The translations under genes were made by a program, and so were the position numbers. A model generated the notes under the pieces. That model was given only the letters and a program-made list of their open reading frames with translations, was not told where the DNA came from and did not search any database. A DNA stretch of 64,000 bases from a virus, in the IMG/VR virus record IMGVR_UViG_3300032893_000011, positions 49,741 to 113,740 of that record. The stretch is one strand, 5' to 3'. This document shows positions 50,657 through 59,521 of this stretch, one piece after another (the first letter of the stretch is position 1; each line of letters begins with the position of its first letter).

Positions 50657-50907
50657 CCGCCACCGTCGTCGAGTTGCCCAACATGTTTCGTGACGATCGC
50701 CTTCGTGCTATCAACCGCCGCCGCCTGGAGTGGTTCGTCTCGGTGGACCCGGTGCACCGCAGCGCGCGCCTGGCCGAGACCGGCGTCGTGTTCTACGACG
50801 AGCATGGCGTGTTTCACTACGCGATTCCCGGGGAGCTGCCCAGCGATGCGGTGCTGCAGGCGTTCTTCAACCAAACACCTGTCCGGTACTGGACGAGGGG
50901 GGTCTGA
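50653..50907 (+). CDS. Small hypothetical protein
   Basis: 84 aa, ATGA start. ETGVVFYDEHGVFHYAIPGELPSDAVLQAFF pattern suggests an alpha/beta fold. Unknown. Confidence 0.55.
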   Translation: MTATVVELPNMFRDDRLRAINRRRLEWFVSVDPVHRSARLAETGVVFYDEHGVFHYAIPGELPSDAVLQAFFNQTPVRYWTRGV

Positions 50908-50908
50908 C

Positions 50909-51238
50909 ATGGGCAAGTTCAATCCCGGCGACACCGTCATCCTCTCGGGTGTCAACATGCGGGACAGCGAGACGGTCACCGTCACCCGCGTCGGCCACAA
51001 GAACGTGTACGTCGAACGGTACGGCCGCGAGATGGCCTTCGATCTGGAGGACGGCACCGAGAAGGGCTACTACGACCACCATTGCATCTACACCGTGGGG
51101 GAGTGGGCCGAGACCCGCCGCCGCGACGCCGTTATCGACGCGCTGCGCGACCGCGGCGTCTCGCTTGACCGGTCGCGCCGCAACATCGCCACGACCCGGC
51201 TGGAGAGGTTGCTAGCCGTTCTGGACGAGGAGGAGTGA
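50909..51238 (+). CDS. Small protein with SH3/KOW-like N-terminus
   Basis: 109 aa. FNPGDTVILSG ... ETVTVTRVGHKNVYVERYG (about 4-38) resembles a small SH3-like barrel; the C-terminal half is helical (RRRDAVIDALRDRGV). Overlaps the next gene by 1 nt. Function unknown. Confidence 0.55.
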   Translation: MGKFNPGDTVILSGVNMRDSETVTVTRVGHKNVYVERYGREMAFDLEDGTEKGYYDHHCIYTVGEWAETRRRDAVIDALRDRGVSLDRSRRNIATTRLERLLAVLDEEE

Positions 51239-51483
51239 TGACCAAACCAAGGACCACCTATGCGACGCTGGCAGATGCTCAGAGCGACGGCTGGCGCTGC
51301 TGCTCTGAGCCGGGCTACGGCGACCGCGACGTGTCCGGTGTCGGCCTCTTCGGATACGACTTCGAGGCGCTCGACGGCCGCAAGTCGGTCACCATCTGGC
51401 TGACGCTTGAACCGAACAGGCTCGGGAAGCCGGGCGCGTTCCGTCCGATGATCCGCCGCAACCGGTCCGACCGGCCCTCGTAA
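51238..51483 (+). CDS. Small hypothetical protein
   Basis: 81 aa, ATG overlapping the previous stop (TGATG). Trp/Cys near the N-terminus (GWRCCSEPGYG), basic C-terminus. Unknown. Confidence 0.5.
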   Translation: MTKPRTTYATLADAQSDGWRCCSEPGYGDRDVSGVGLFGYDFEALDGRKSVTIWLTLEPNRLGKPGAFRPMIRRNRSDRPS

Positions 51484-51507
51484 GCCCCGCGAGATGAAGG
51501 GACAACT

Positions 51508-51867
51508 ATGAAATCGAGATTGAGAGTGATCACATTGTTCGACCGGCCGCCGGTGCGAATCGACGAGGACCGGTGGCCGGTGATCGCGCAGGCCTACGAC
51601 TGCGACGATCACGACACGCCAGCCGAATCGACCCGGGAGTGGACGTTGAAGATCCGCCGCCGCGGCGGCCAGTATCTCGTGTACGGGGTGGCACGCTCGG
51701 TGCGGCCCGGCGAGCCGGCCCTTCGGCGCGGCGGCTACCTGGTGGACAGCCTTGAGGACGTCGGCCTACTGGTTGTCAGCCTGGTGGAGCGGCTGGGTTT
51801 GTCTGGGTGGTTTCCTGCTCATCTGGGCGATGCGTTGCTCGCCGATCTTCCCTCCGAGGTGCTGTGA
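51508..51867 (+). CDS. Hypothetical protein
   Basis: 119 aa, ATG with AAGGGA upstream. Beta-rich (WTLKIRRRGGQYLVYGVARS) with a C-terminal helix. Overlaps the next start (TGATG). Confidence 0.55.
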   Translation: MKSRLRVITLFDRPPVRIDEDRWPVIAQAYDCDDHDTPAESTREWTLKIRRRGGQYLVYGVARSVRPGEPALRRGGYLVDSLEDVGLLVVSLVERLGLSGWFPAHLGDALLADLPSEVL

Positions 51868-51986
51868 TGAGCGTCTGGCGAAGCGCGGGCGTGGAATGCA
51901 ACCACGATGGTTGCCCCCGAGGGGTGAAAACAGTCAGCTACGTCGGCGGCAAGCCAGTTCGCGCGTCGTACCGTCGCTATCCCTGA
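51867..51986 (+). CDS. Short hypothetical protein
   Basis: 39 aa, coupled to the preceding stop. Begins MSVWRSAGVECNHDGC; two Cys and a His may bind metal. Weak support beyond coupling. Confidence 0.4.
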   Translation: MSVWRSAGVECNHDGCPRGVKTVSYVGGKPVRASYRRYP

Positions 51987-52057
51987 GTGGCGCACTGACC
52001 GCTAACGGCTTCTTCGTGCTACATTGACGCAAACCCGCGACAGGGAGGCTTGCTGCA

Positions 52058-52375
52058 ATGACCAACCCGATTAGCCGCGACATCGAGGCCGCTGCGGCCG
52101 CTTCCGCCGATTGGCGGGCGTACGCGGCTGCGCTTGAGGCGCACGGGGCCACGCCGCACGTGCCCCTCTCCGAGGTGGCGGTGATGGTCGGCGACGTGTA
52201 CGCGCCCTACGCCGCGGCTAAGGCGGCCGAGTACGCGGCCCGCGCCGACGCCTACCGCCGGGCCGCCGACCATGCGCGGGCCCACGCCGCGAAGGGCGAC
52301 CACGACAGCGCCGTGCTTTCGCAGGCCGATGCGGACTCCGCGCGGCGGATCACGTCGGCGGTGTCGCTGGTGTGA
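52058..52375 (+). CDS. Helical protein opening the ESX-associated block
   Basis: 105 aa, ATG with AGGGAGG upstream and a TACATT -10-like box about 40 bp before it. Almost fully helical and Ala-rich (YAAAKAAEYAARADAYRRAADHARAHA). It overlaps the EspB-like gene by 4 nt, so it is likely co-produced; it may be an ESX substrate partner or chaperone. No WxG motif is seen. Confidence 0.55.
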   Translation: MTNPISRDIEAAAAASADWRAYAAALEAHGATPHVPLSEVAVMVGDVYAPYAAAKAAEYAARADAYRRAADHARAHAAKGDHDSAVLSQADADSARRITSAVSLV

Positions 52376-53847
52376 CCGCGATCGCTGTCGAGTCGGAGGG
52401 CCTGACCGCCGCCGGGTGCGGGTTGGCCGGTCTCGCCGCGCCGACCGTCCCGGCGGTGTGCGCCCCACCGGCTGCGGACCCGACATCCATCGGCTTGGCC
52501 GCGGTCCTCAACTCGCACACCGCCGCCGCCACGGCCCTGCTGGCCGACGCCACCGTGGCGCGGGTCGCCGGTGGCGTGGCTGTGGCGGGGACGGCCGACA
52601 CGCTGGCCGCCGCGGATGCTGGCGGCGCCGCAGTGATCAGCGGTAGCGTATCGGCTGCCGGGGCCCCACCCGTTCTCACGGCCGCTCCGACCCCACCCGC
52701 AGTCGCCCCGCCCGTGATCGAAACAGTGGGGCCCCCGGCTCTGATGCCCGGCGAGGCGATCTCCGCGCTGGTGCATGCCGGTCCAGGCTCCTCGGGTCTG
52801 CGCGAGCTGGCCACCCAGCTGCGAGCGCAGGCCGGTGGTGTCGACAGCGCCGCCACAGACACAGGCTCGCAGGCTGGGCTCGTCGACGCGACCTGGCGCG
52901 ACGGGCGCCAGCAGGCCGGTGCCAACATCGCCCGCCACGCCGACTGGCTGCGGGTCATGAGCGCACATCTGGGCGGGTTGGCGGCCGGTGTGGACGCCGC
53001 GGCGGGCCACGTTGATCAGGCGGTGCGCGACACTCCCACCCCGGCCGAGTTCGCCGATTTGCGCGCCCGGGCGGCCGGGGTGAGCGACCCCGCGACCGCG
53101 GCGGCGCTGGCTGCCCGGTGGGCGCAGCTGCAGGAGCAGGCGATCAGGGCGCAGCAGGATTATCACGGCGCGGTGAGCGACACCGTTGACGGGCTGCCGC
53201 ACCCACCAGGGCCTGCGCCGCGTGTCACCCATCCCGGCGACCCCGCACCTGACGGCAAGCCAGCCCCGTCTGGTGATGCGATGCAGGCGTTGAGCGCCGT
53301 GGAGCAGGTCGGCACCCAGGTTGCGGGTGCGGCGACCGGCGCCGCTACGAGTTTGTTGGGGCAGGCCGGTCAGGGCCTCGCCGCGTTGGCGCAGATGCCG
53401 ATGCAGGCGCTGTCGTCGCTGACATCAGGTGCGGCTGGCGGGCCGCATGTGACCGGGTTGGACGTACCCGACATCGGCGGCGGCCCCGGTGGCGTCGGCG
53501 ACTTCGGCAACCCCGGCGGGGGTGGCGACCCGGGCGGCAGCGCAACGACACCGGCCACCGACACGGGGCCCGACGCCGCGCCCGCCGCCACCCCGCTGTC
53601 CGCCGCCTCCCCCGCCACCGCGACCGTCGCAGGTACCTTAGCCTCGCCGCCGGACACGCCCGCCACCGCAGGCGGGGGTGCGGGCATGGGCGGCATGGGC
53701 ATGTTCCCGCCGATGGCGGGCATGCAGGGCGGGCAGGGGGGCGCGAAGCCGCAGCCGGGACGCAAGGTCGTGATCCGGCCCGAACCAAACAGCGAAGCCG
53801 TGTTCGGCGAACTGGACCGGCCACGACGACGAAGGGAGCAGCAATGA
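52372..53847 (+). CDS. EspB-like ESX secretion substrate
   Basis: 491 aa, GTG in a GTGA overlap. Residues 1-90 form a PE/EspC-like helical pair; residues about 125-265 form a PPE-like bundle with the WxG turn WRDG (175-178) and a long C-terminal helix. The second half is Gly/Pro/Ala-rich, and its end (GMGGMGMFPPMAGMQGGQGGAK) strongly resembles the C-terminal region of M. tuberculosis EspB. EspB, about 460 aa, is secreted by ESX-1, cleaved by MycP1 and assembles into rings. The next genes, EspL-like and EspK-like, keep the order of the ESX-1 locus. Confidence 0.75.
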   Translation: MTAIAVESEGLTAAGCGLAGLAAPTVPAVCAPPAADPTSIGLAAVLNSHTAAATALLADATVARVAGGVAVAGTADTLAAADAGGAAVISGSVSAAGAPPVLTAAPTPPAVAPPVIETVGPPALMPGEAISALVHAGPGSSGLRELATQLRAQAGGVDSAATDTGSQAGLVDATWRDGRQQAGANIARHADWLRVMSAHLGGLAAGVDAAAGHVDQAVRDTPTPAEFADLRARAAGVSDPATAAALAARWAQLQEQAIRAQQDYHGAVSDTVDGLPHPPGPAPRVTHPGDPAPDGKPAPSGDAMQALSAVEQVGTQVAGAATGAATSLLGQAGQGLAALAQMPMQALSSLTSGAAGGPHVTGLDVPDIGGGPGGVGDFGNPGGGGDPGGSATTPATDTGPDAAPAATPLSAASPATATVAGTLASPPDTPATAGGGAGMGGMGMFPPMAGMQGGQGGAKPQPGRKVVIRPEPNSEAVFGELDRPRRRREQQ

Positions 53848-54209
53848 GCAGAGCACAGCGGGCGTCCGACGCGATCGGCGCCATCCTGGCCGCGGTGTAC
53901 GAGTGGGAGGACGACGTCGACAGCTTCTTCGTCACCGGCGGCGAGGACGACGACGTGTGTGTCGCCCACGACGCGACGGGTGCGCTGATCGAATGCGTGC
54001 CGCGGCGCGGTTTGCAGCAGGAGCTGACTTTGCGCGAGCTTGAGGACGCGGTCAACGCCGCGCTTAGGGCGAACGCGGCCCGCGTCCAGGAGGGCCTGGC
54101 GCAGATCATGTCCAGGTTCGGTGAACGCTGCCAGGTCGCCACCGCAGGGCTGGGCGGCCATCCGGTCGGCGCGGACATGGTCGCGGCGCTGAGCGGGTCG
54201 CGGCGGTGA
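53844..54209 (+). CDS. EspL-like YbaB/EbfC family protein
   Basis: 121 aa, ATGA start. FVTGGEDDDVCVAHDATGALIECV (about 30-52) followed by LTLRELEDAVNAALRANAARVQEGL (about 62-86) is the strand-helix pattern of YbaB/EbfC proteins. EspL of ESX-1 belongs to this fold and lies next to espB, as here. It may support substrate stability or bind nucleic acid. Confidence 0.65.
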   Translation: MSRAQRASDAIGAILAAVYEWEDDVDSFFVTGGEDDDVCVAHDATGALIECVPRRGLQQELTLRELEDAVNAALRANAARVQEGLAQIMSRFGERCQVATAGLGGHPVGADMVAALSGSRR

Positions 54210-54484
54210 GCGAGGTCGCGGTCACACCGGAGGCATTGGCGGCCGCCGCCGGGGAGTTCATCGCGTCCCAGCCTCCACCCGCCGCGCCTCCGCTGCCTCC
54301 ATCCGCCGATGCCGCATGCGCGGTCGTAACGGCCGCGACCGCCTCCTGGCCTGCCATTGCCGCCGCCATGTGGGCGCAGCGCCAAGCATCCGCCACCGGC
54401 ATCGCGTCCGCGGCTGGCTACACCAGTATGGATCTGGCGGCCGCCGACATGGACAACGCCACCATGCTAGGGGCAACATTATGA
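54206..54484 (+). CDS. EspC-like small ESX substrate
   Basis: 92 aa, GTG in a GTGA overlap. VTPEALAAAAGEF start, a Pro-rich turn (24-32), a second helix, and the type VII signal YxxxD seen as YTSMD (72-76). The layout matches the excreted EspC/PE-like family. It would probably be secreted with a partner such as the EspB- or EspK-like proteins. Confidence 0.7.
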   Translation: MSEVAVTPEALAAAAGEFIASQPPPAAPPLPPSADAACAVVTAATASWPAIAAAMWAQRQASATGIASAAGYTSMDLAAADMDNATMLGATL

Positions 54485-54999
54485 CCATGACGCTTGAAAC
54501 CCCGACCGTCCCGCAGGCGCCGCCGGTGCCGCGTGCGCGGTGGTGGGTTCGCAACCCGCCACCCGGCTGGGCGTTGATCGTGTTCGCGCTGTCCGCCATG
54601 ATCATCGCCGTGGCCGCTGCGATCGGCTGGCACGACGCGATCGACGGGCCGGCCGAGCAGAAGGTCGTGGGCCCGTCGGCCGCGCAGGTCCGCGCCGAGA
54701 CGGTCGCGGTGTGCTCCGCCTGGGCGACGGCCTACGGCGCCCTGCCCGTCCCGCAGTCGACGGCGATGGACGTCCTCGCCCCCGCCCTCTACGTGCAGGC
54801 GGCCGTGGCAGCCAACCCCGCCGCCGACCCGCAGGTCCTGACGGCCGTCGCCGACCAGGCCCGGCTGATGACCGCGCAGGCCGCAGTCCTGTCCGGGGCG
54901 CGGTCCCGCGGTGCGGTCCAGGTCCCCACCTGGGACTACCGGGAGGCCAACACCTCGGCGGCGCACACCGCCCAGGTCTGCCACGACTACGGTGACTGA
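54481..54999 (+). CDS. Single-pass membrane protein of the ESX block
   Basis: 172 aa, ATGA start. Cytoplasmic N-terminus of about 29 residues, membrane helix 30-50 (ALIVFALSAMIIAVAAAIGW), then an outer helical domain with two Cys (VCSAW and QVCHDY) that may form a disulfide. Overlaps the EspK-like gene by 8 nt. Similar small Mce-like or ESX-accessory membrane proteins exist in mycobacterial loci; exact family unknown. Confidence 0.65.
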   Translation: MTMTLETPTVPQAPPVPRARWWVRNPPPGWALIVFALSAMIIAVAAAIGWHDAIDGPAEQKVVGPSAAQVRAETVAVCSAWATAYGALPVPQSTAMDVLAPALYVQAAVAANPAADPQVLTAVADQARLMTAQAAVLSGARSRGAVQVPTWDYREANTSAAHTAQVCHDYGD

Positions 55000-57199
55000 C
55001 TACTATTCGGTCATCGCCTCCGGCGGCCCCGACCCCACCGAGGCGATCCGCTACACCGCCGAGCTCGCCGAGCACCACAGCGGGCAAGCCTCTCAACTGG
55101 ACCAGGCGCATTCGCAGACGCTCAACGGCTTCCGGCCGCGCTTCAACGTCGCCAACCACCCTTCCGGGCAGGCAGGGGCAGCGCTCGACAGCGCTATCCA
55201 AGGACACGCCCAGCTGCACGCCGAGCACGCCCAAGCCCACCGCCAGGCCGCCGACGCAGCAGATCAGGCCCGCTACACCCTCCTGGACTACTCCGCCGCT
55301 CGCCACGCCATCGCCACCGACGGCGCCGACGCCTGCGACACCGCCGAACAACAGGGCGGCAAGTACGGCCCCATCGAGGCCGCCGACCTCGCCCAGCAGT
55401 ACCAGGCCCAGGTCACTCAGGCGTGGAGCGGCACCGCCCCCGCAACCACGGCTGCCCTGGACTCCAAGTTCACCCCGCCGCCGGGCACTGCGAAGAAACC
55501 GCACAAGCAGGGTGACGACCCCGACGACCCCGACAGCGGCAAACCCGACGCCGGTGACCCCACTGACGACCGAAAGTTCACCCCAACCCCAGTATCAGCC
55601 GCCCCACAACCCGCAAGCGCAGGCGCAGGCGCAGGAGGGTCACCCGCCAGCGGTGGCTTCACCCCGCCAATGCCCGGCTCAACCCCCAAAATGCCCTCAC
55701 TGTCCTCTGCTGCCAAAACATCGCCAGCATCGGCCCCAAGCCCCAAGATCAGCCCACCCCTGACGGGGTTAAGCCCAGCCAGCCCAACCCCGTCGCCGTC
55801 GGGCCTGTCCACCGCGGCGCCGCGTACAGCCGCAGCGCCACCGGCCCAAAGCGCCGGTGTGGGCAACCTGGGCGCGGCGTTCAACTCGGGTCTGGCCTCG
55901 ACGGGGATGCGTGCGACCCCCGCTCCGATCGCCCAATCAGCCCGGCCGTTGGCGCCGTTCTCAGCCCCGCAGCCCGCGACGGCCGCCCCATTAACGGTAG
56001 CGGGGCAGTCAACGCCGGCGGTGCCTGCGGGGGATGTGCACGGCCCCGCCCCTGCTCTCGCCTCGGCCCCGTCCGGTGGCGGTGGTGTGCCGATGATGGG
56101 CGCCCCGATGGGCTCGGGCCCGCTGGCGCCGTACTCCACCCCCGGTGCGGGCAGCGCAATCTCCGCTCCACCGGCCACGTCGCCTGTGTCCACTGCCGCA
56201 ACCGCGGCTTCGGGCTCCGGCTCCGCTGGTGTAGCGCTGGCGCCTCCCGCAGCGGCGTCGACACAAGCGGCCGTGACCACCCGGGACCCGCACCTGTCGA
56301 CGGCCTTGACTGTCCTGGCGGGCCTGGTGCGGGGCACCGACCTGTGCGGCCTGCGTGTGGCCGTCGGCTGGGCCGTGGGCGTGTTTGAGGTGGCCTGCGT
56401 GCAGCACGTCGTCATCGCGTCTTCGGTGGGCGGGGGCGATTGGATACCGGCCACAGTTTTCCCCCCGGCCGGTGTCAAACTCGCGACCCGCGACCCGCTG
56501 CTGATTGCAGGCTGGGCGGGGGAGCGGTTCATGGGCTGGCAGCGGCCGACGGCCATCCTGGAGGCCCACTTCGAGGCGCTTCGGACGGCGCCGGTGTTCG
56601 ACCCGCGGGTGTTGGCGATCGCCACGACGGAGATGTGGCCGCGCCGCCCGGCCTGCGGCGGCGCGTACGAATCGTTAACAGATCGGGAGGTGCTGAGCCG
56701 CCCCGGCATGGCGCCGGTACTGGACGCGGCGCACACCCATCGGCTGGTAGTGCTGGACCCGGTGTTCGCGGCGCACTTGGGCGGGCTGTGCAACTCGGTG
56801 CCGCCGGAGGGTAGGGCCGCCCGGTACCGGGAGTTGGCGGCCGCGGTAACCGACGCCGTGGTGTCGGCAGCCGGGGAGCCGGACGGCACCGGCGAGATGG
56901 TCGCGGCGCCGGCCGACGCGGACATGTGGGCTAAGGCGAAAGCCTCGGCGGCCACCGAGGAGGATTGGCGGGCGTGGCGCGAGGACGTTGACGGCCGAGA
57001 CTTCCCGGAGATGTACGCACCAAGGGACTTGGACGATTCTTCGGCGTCGGCGGCCGCGCGGCTGTTCTACCGGCACCACTACAGCCGGGCCCGCGTCGCC
57101 GAGCTGGTCGGCTGCTGGCGCAGCTCAGGCGGCTTGTTCGACGTCGCCTATTGCGGGATCACCGCCGGCTACGGGCCGCAGCTCGCCGCCGCTGTGTAA
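54992..57199 (+). CDS. EspK-like Ala/Pro-rich ESX-associated protein
   Basis: 735 aa, GTG start overlapping the previous gene. A helical N-terminal domain (about 1-150), a long Pro/Ser/Ala/Gly linker (about 160-430) and a compact C-terminal domain (about 430-735; GLVRGTDLCGLRVAVGWAVG, WIPATVFPP, LIAGWAGERFMGWQ, YRHHYSRARVAEL). M. tuberculosis EspK has about the same length and the same layout, and lies beside espL and espB. In ESX-1 it chaperones EspB. Identification rests on layout and context, not on a search. Confidence 0.6.
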   Translation: MTDYYSVIASGGPDPTEAIRYTAELAEHHSGQASQLDQAHSQTLNGFRPRFNVANHPSGQAGAALDSAIQGHAQLHAEHAQAHRQAADAADQARYTLLDYSAARHAIATDGADACDTAEQQGGKYGPIEAADLAQQYQAQVTQAWSGTAPATTAALDSKFTPPPGTAKKPHKQGDDPDDPDSGKPDAGDPTDDRKFTPTPVSAAPQPASAGAGAGGSPASGGFTPPMPGSTPKMPSLSSAAKTSPASAPSPKISPPLTGLSPASPTPSPSGLSTAAPRTAAAPPAQSAGVGNLGAAFNSGLASTGMRATPAPIAQSARPLAPFSAPQPATAAPLTVAGQSTPAVPAGDVHGPAPALASAPSGGGGVPMMGAPMGSGPLAPYSTPGAGSAISAPPATSPVSTAATAASGSGSAGVALAPPAAASTQAAVTTRDPHLSTALTVLAGLVRGTDLCGLRVAVGWAVGVFEVACVQHVVIASSVGGGDWIPATVFPPAGVKLATRDPLLIAGWAGERFMGWQRPTAILEAHFEALRTAPVFDPRVLAIATTEMWPRRPACGGAYESLTDREVLSRPGMAPVLDAAHTHRLVVLDPVFAAHLGGLCNSVPPEGRAARYRELAAAVTDAVVSAAGEPDGTGEMVAAPADADMWAKAKASAATEEDWRAWREDVDGRDFPEMYAPRDLDDSSASAAARLFYRHHYSRARVAELVGCWRSSGGLFDVAYCGITAGYGPQLAAAV

Positions 57200-57229
57200 G
57201 TGAAGGTGTGAGGTGATGGGGGTGAGCCA

Positions 57230-57451
57230 ATGAGCGGGGATATCAGCCTGCGCTGCTGCGACGCCGGGTGCAACGGAAACCACTATGGACTGACGGCCGA
57301 CGAGTTCCACGACTTGGCCGAATACAACGGTTGGCGCTCCTGCGGACTCAACGTCGGTGAACCCTTACGACCCGATGGCGACCTAGACCGAGAGCACCGC
57401 ATGATGCTGCTGCAACACCGCTACGACAGCTACACGTTCGGCGATGAGTGA
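57230..57451 (+). CDS. Small hypothetical protein
   Basis: 73 aa. Two Cys pairs (RCCDAGC, near 8-14) and an EFHDLAEYNGW segment. It closes the first ESX-associated operon; a separate promoter follows. Unknown function. Confidence 0.5.
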   Translation: MSGDISLRCCDAGCNGNHYGLTADEFHDLAEYNGWRSCGLNVGEPLRPDGDLDREHRMMLLQHRYDSYTFGDE

Positions 57452-57482
57452 GATGACGACAAAACACGCCGGTGTGTGCGAA

Positions 57483-57511
57483 TTGACTCACACTGTTGCT
57501 CATGTGAGGAT
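57483..57511 (+). promoter_or_regulatory. Promoter-like TTGACT-17-GAGGAT with an overlapping inverted repeat
   Basis: TTGACT (57483-57488) and GAGGAT (57506-57511) are 17 bp apart; CTCACA (57487-57492) and TGTGAG (57503-57508) form an inverted repeat across the spacer. The strong AAGGAG and TTG start of the next gene follow 20-30 bp later. Confidence 0.45.
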
Positions 57512-57540
57512 GACCATCAGTCGAGCAAGAAGGAGCCACC

Positions 57541-57792
57541 TTGACCACGGTCGACCAGGTCGCTGCTACCGCAGTGTCAGCCCTCGGCACCATTGAAGTG
57601 GAGGTGTCGGCCGCCGGTTTCGTGACCGGCGTGCGCCTGCACCGAGACGAGGCGCGGCGCTGGAGCTCGTGGCTGTTCGGCGACCGGGTGGTCGACGTCG
57701 CCAGGGTGGCCCACGACAGGTTCCGCTGCGCCCAGGTCGGCACACCGTCACCCGGTGAGGTTGCCGCCCGCGAGCAGAAACTGAGGTTCTGA
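57541..57792 (+). CDS. Small YbaB-like protein
   Basis: 83 aa, TTG start supported by AAGGAG 8 nt upstream. GTIEVEVSAAGFVTGVRLH (about 16-34) resembles the YbaB-type strand pattern; helical C-terminus. First gene of the second ESX-associated operon. Confidence 0.55.
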   Translation: MTTVDQVAATAVSALGTIEVEVSAAGFVTGVRLHRDEARRWSSWLFGDRVVDVARVAHDRFRCAQVGTPSPGEVAAREQKLRF

Positions 57793-57793
57793 A

Positions 57794-58081
57794 ATGCGCA
57801 AGCGGCCCGAGCCGCCCATCGGCGGCCTGCCGGTGCTGCCCGACCCGCTGGAGTGGCACATCCTCGAAGTCGACAACTTATCGGTACCGGGTGAACCGGC
57901 AATCGGGATAGTCATCCGCAACCGGCTGACCCACCTGGACGCCCAGGCGATGTCCCTGAACGTGGCCGGGCTGCGACTGGAGGAGATACCGGGGGCGGTG
58001 GAGCGCGCCGCCCTGGACGTGTGGGAGGCCTACCAGCGCCGACGGGCCATCTCGGAGCTGATCGCAGAAAGGTGGCGGTAG
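57794..58081 (+). CDS. Small hypothetical protein of the ESX block
   Basis: 95 aa, ATG 1 nt after the previous stop. HILEVDNLSVPGEPAIGIVIRN beta region and a C-terminal helix (VWEAYQRRRAISELIAERW). It abuts the next ATG. Unknown function. Confidence 0.5.
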   Translation: MRKRPEPPIGGLPVLPDPLEWHILEVDNLSVPGEPAIGIVIRNRLTHLDAQAMSLNVAGLRLEEIPGAVERAALDVWEAYQRRRAISELIAERWR

Positions 58082-59509
58082 ATGGACCCGTTCGAGTTCA
58101 TCCGCTCGATGAATTCCCTGTTCAGTCTGCTGTCCGGCAAACCCGACACCCAGCCCGCCCCTACCACCGGGCCCACCGACGGGCCGACACCCCCGCCGGG
58201 CCCGATCTTCGGCCCGGCCGCAGCCCCCCCGCCACCTCCCGCACCGCCCCCGCCCGCCCCTGGTCCCCCGCCCCCTGCGACAGGGCAGGCCGCCGACGCA
58301 GCCGCCGCGGACGCGGCGAAAAGCGGCGTCACCGTCGAGGCTTTGGCTGAGCTTGACCGCGACTCGGCCGACACCCTCGCCAAGATCCAGTCGGCCGGGC
58401 AGGAGGGGCAGCGCCAGCTCGATGCCATCCAAAGCGATTTGAACGCCGAGATCGCCCGCCTGGGCCCGACGCTGAACACCCCGTCCGGGCAGCAGCGGCT
58501 ACGCGAGGTGCTTAAGGACAAGCTGTCCGCCGCTAAGGGCGTGATCGATGCGCATATGGCCGCGGCGTCGGACGCGGCGAAACGCACGCACGACCTGACG
58601 TCCAAGTACGCCGGGACGGGCAACCCCGACGACACCCCGACCACCCCGGCGGCCGCCCCGCCACCGGCCGACGACAACCCGCCACCCGCCCCTGCTCCCA
58701 CCCCGCCGCCGGCACCTGCGGCGGACACGTCGGCAACCCCGGCGGCAGCGCAGCCGACCGGCATGCCGATGGGCGGCGGGATGCCGATGGGCGGCGGGAT
58801 GCCGATGCCGTCGCTGGGTGGCATGGTGCCGTCGTTGAGCGGGCTGCCCGGCATGGGCGGCGGCGGCCCGTCGTTCGGCGACCCCGGAGGCGGCTCGGGT
58901 GACCGACCGCCGTCGTTCCACGACGACACCGGCCCGGCGAACGACAAGCCCAAGGCCACCGCGTTCCACGACGACCCCGACACACCCAAGCCCGCCGCAG
59001 CGCACGACACCACCGACCCGGCGCACCCCGACCAGGCGCACCCCGACCCAACTGCAACTACACCGGCCGCGACGACACCCGCCGCGCCAAACCAGCCCCC
59101 CGACCCCGGCCACGGGACGGACGTGCGCTGGCCGGACGGCACCACGGTCGTGCAGGCCCGCAACCCCGTCGCCGCCGCGGCAGCCAACGCCGCCACGCAC
59201 GGCGCCACCGTCGAGGACGCCTATAAGCGGGCCGGGATCACGCTGCCCCCGCCGGGCACCCCGGTAACCGACCCGCTGCCGCCGACCGACCTGCACGCCG
59301 GTGACATCGGTGTGTACAAGGACCACATGGTGATGGCCCTGGGCAACGGCAAGGTCCTCGTCAACGGGCAGCCGCAGCCGCTGGGCTCGCTCGGGTCGTC
59401 GGATGCGTTCCTCGGATGGATCGACCCGACGAGACACGCCCCGCAGCCCGCATCTGCGCCCACCCCGCCCGCACCTGCGCCGCAGCCGGTGCCCCTGGCG
59501 CTGTCGTAA
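58082..59509 (+). CDS. DUF4226-type protein with a cysteine-less NlpC-like end
   Basis: 475 aa. Pro-rich start (23-66), a helical domain of about 100 residues (about 80-178) shared with the two following proteins, a long Pro/Gly/Met linker, and a C-terminal domain (about 340-450). That last part (LHAGDIGVYKDHMVMALGNGKVLVNG) resembles the C-terminal half of NlpC/P60 proteins and M. tuberculosis Rv3896c as I recall it. No catalytic Cys precedes it. It may bind peptidoglycan or regulate the two enzymes encoded next to it. Confidence 0.65.
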   Translation: MDPFEFIRSMNSLFSLLSGKPDTQPAPTTGPTDGPTPPPGPIFGPAAAPPPPPAPPPPAPGPPPPATGQAADAAAADAAKSGVTVEALAELDRDSADTLAKIQSAGQEGQRQLDAIQSDLNAEIARLGPTLNTPSGQQRLREVLKDKLSAAKGVIDAHMAAASDAAKRTHDLTSKYAGTGNPDDTPTTPAAAPPPADDNPPPAPAPTPPPAPAADTSATPAAAQPTGMPMGGGMPMGGGMPMPSLGGMVPSLSGLPGMGGGGPSFGDPGGGSGDRPPSFHDDTGPANDKPKATAFHDDPDTPKPAAAHDTTDPAHPDQAHPDPTATTPAATTPAAPNQPPDPGHGTDVRWPDGTTVVQARNPVAAAAANAATHGATVEDAYKRAGITLPPPGTPVTDPLPPTDLHAGDIGVYKDHMVMALGNGKVLVNGQPQPLGSLGSSDAFLGWIDPTRHAPQPASAPTPPAPAPQPVPLALS

Positions 59510-59521
59510 AAGGGGCGACTG

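Noticed and set aside
53638-53856. Minus-strand frames opposite the ESX block
   Set aside because: They are composition shadows of the Ala/Pro/Gly-rich plus-strand genes, which are coupled by 4-nt overlaps.
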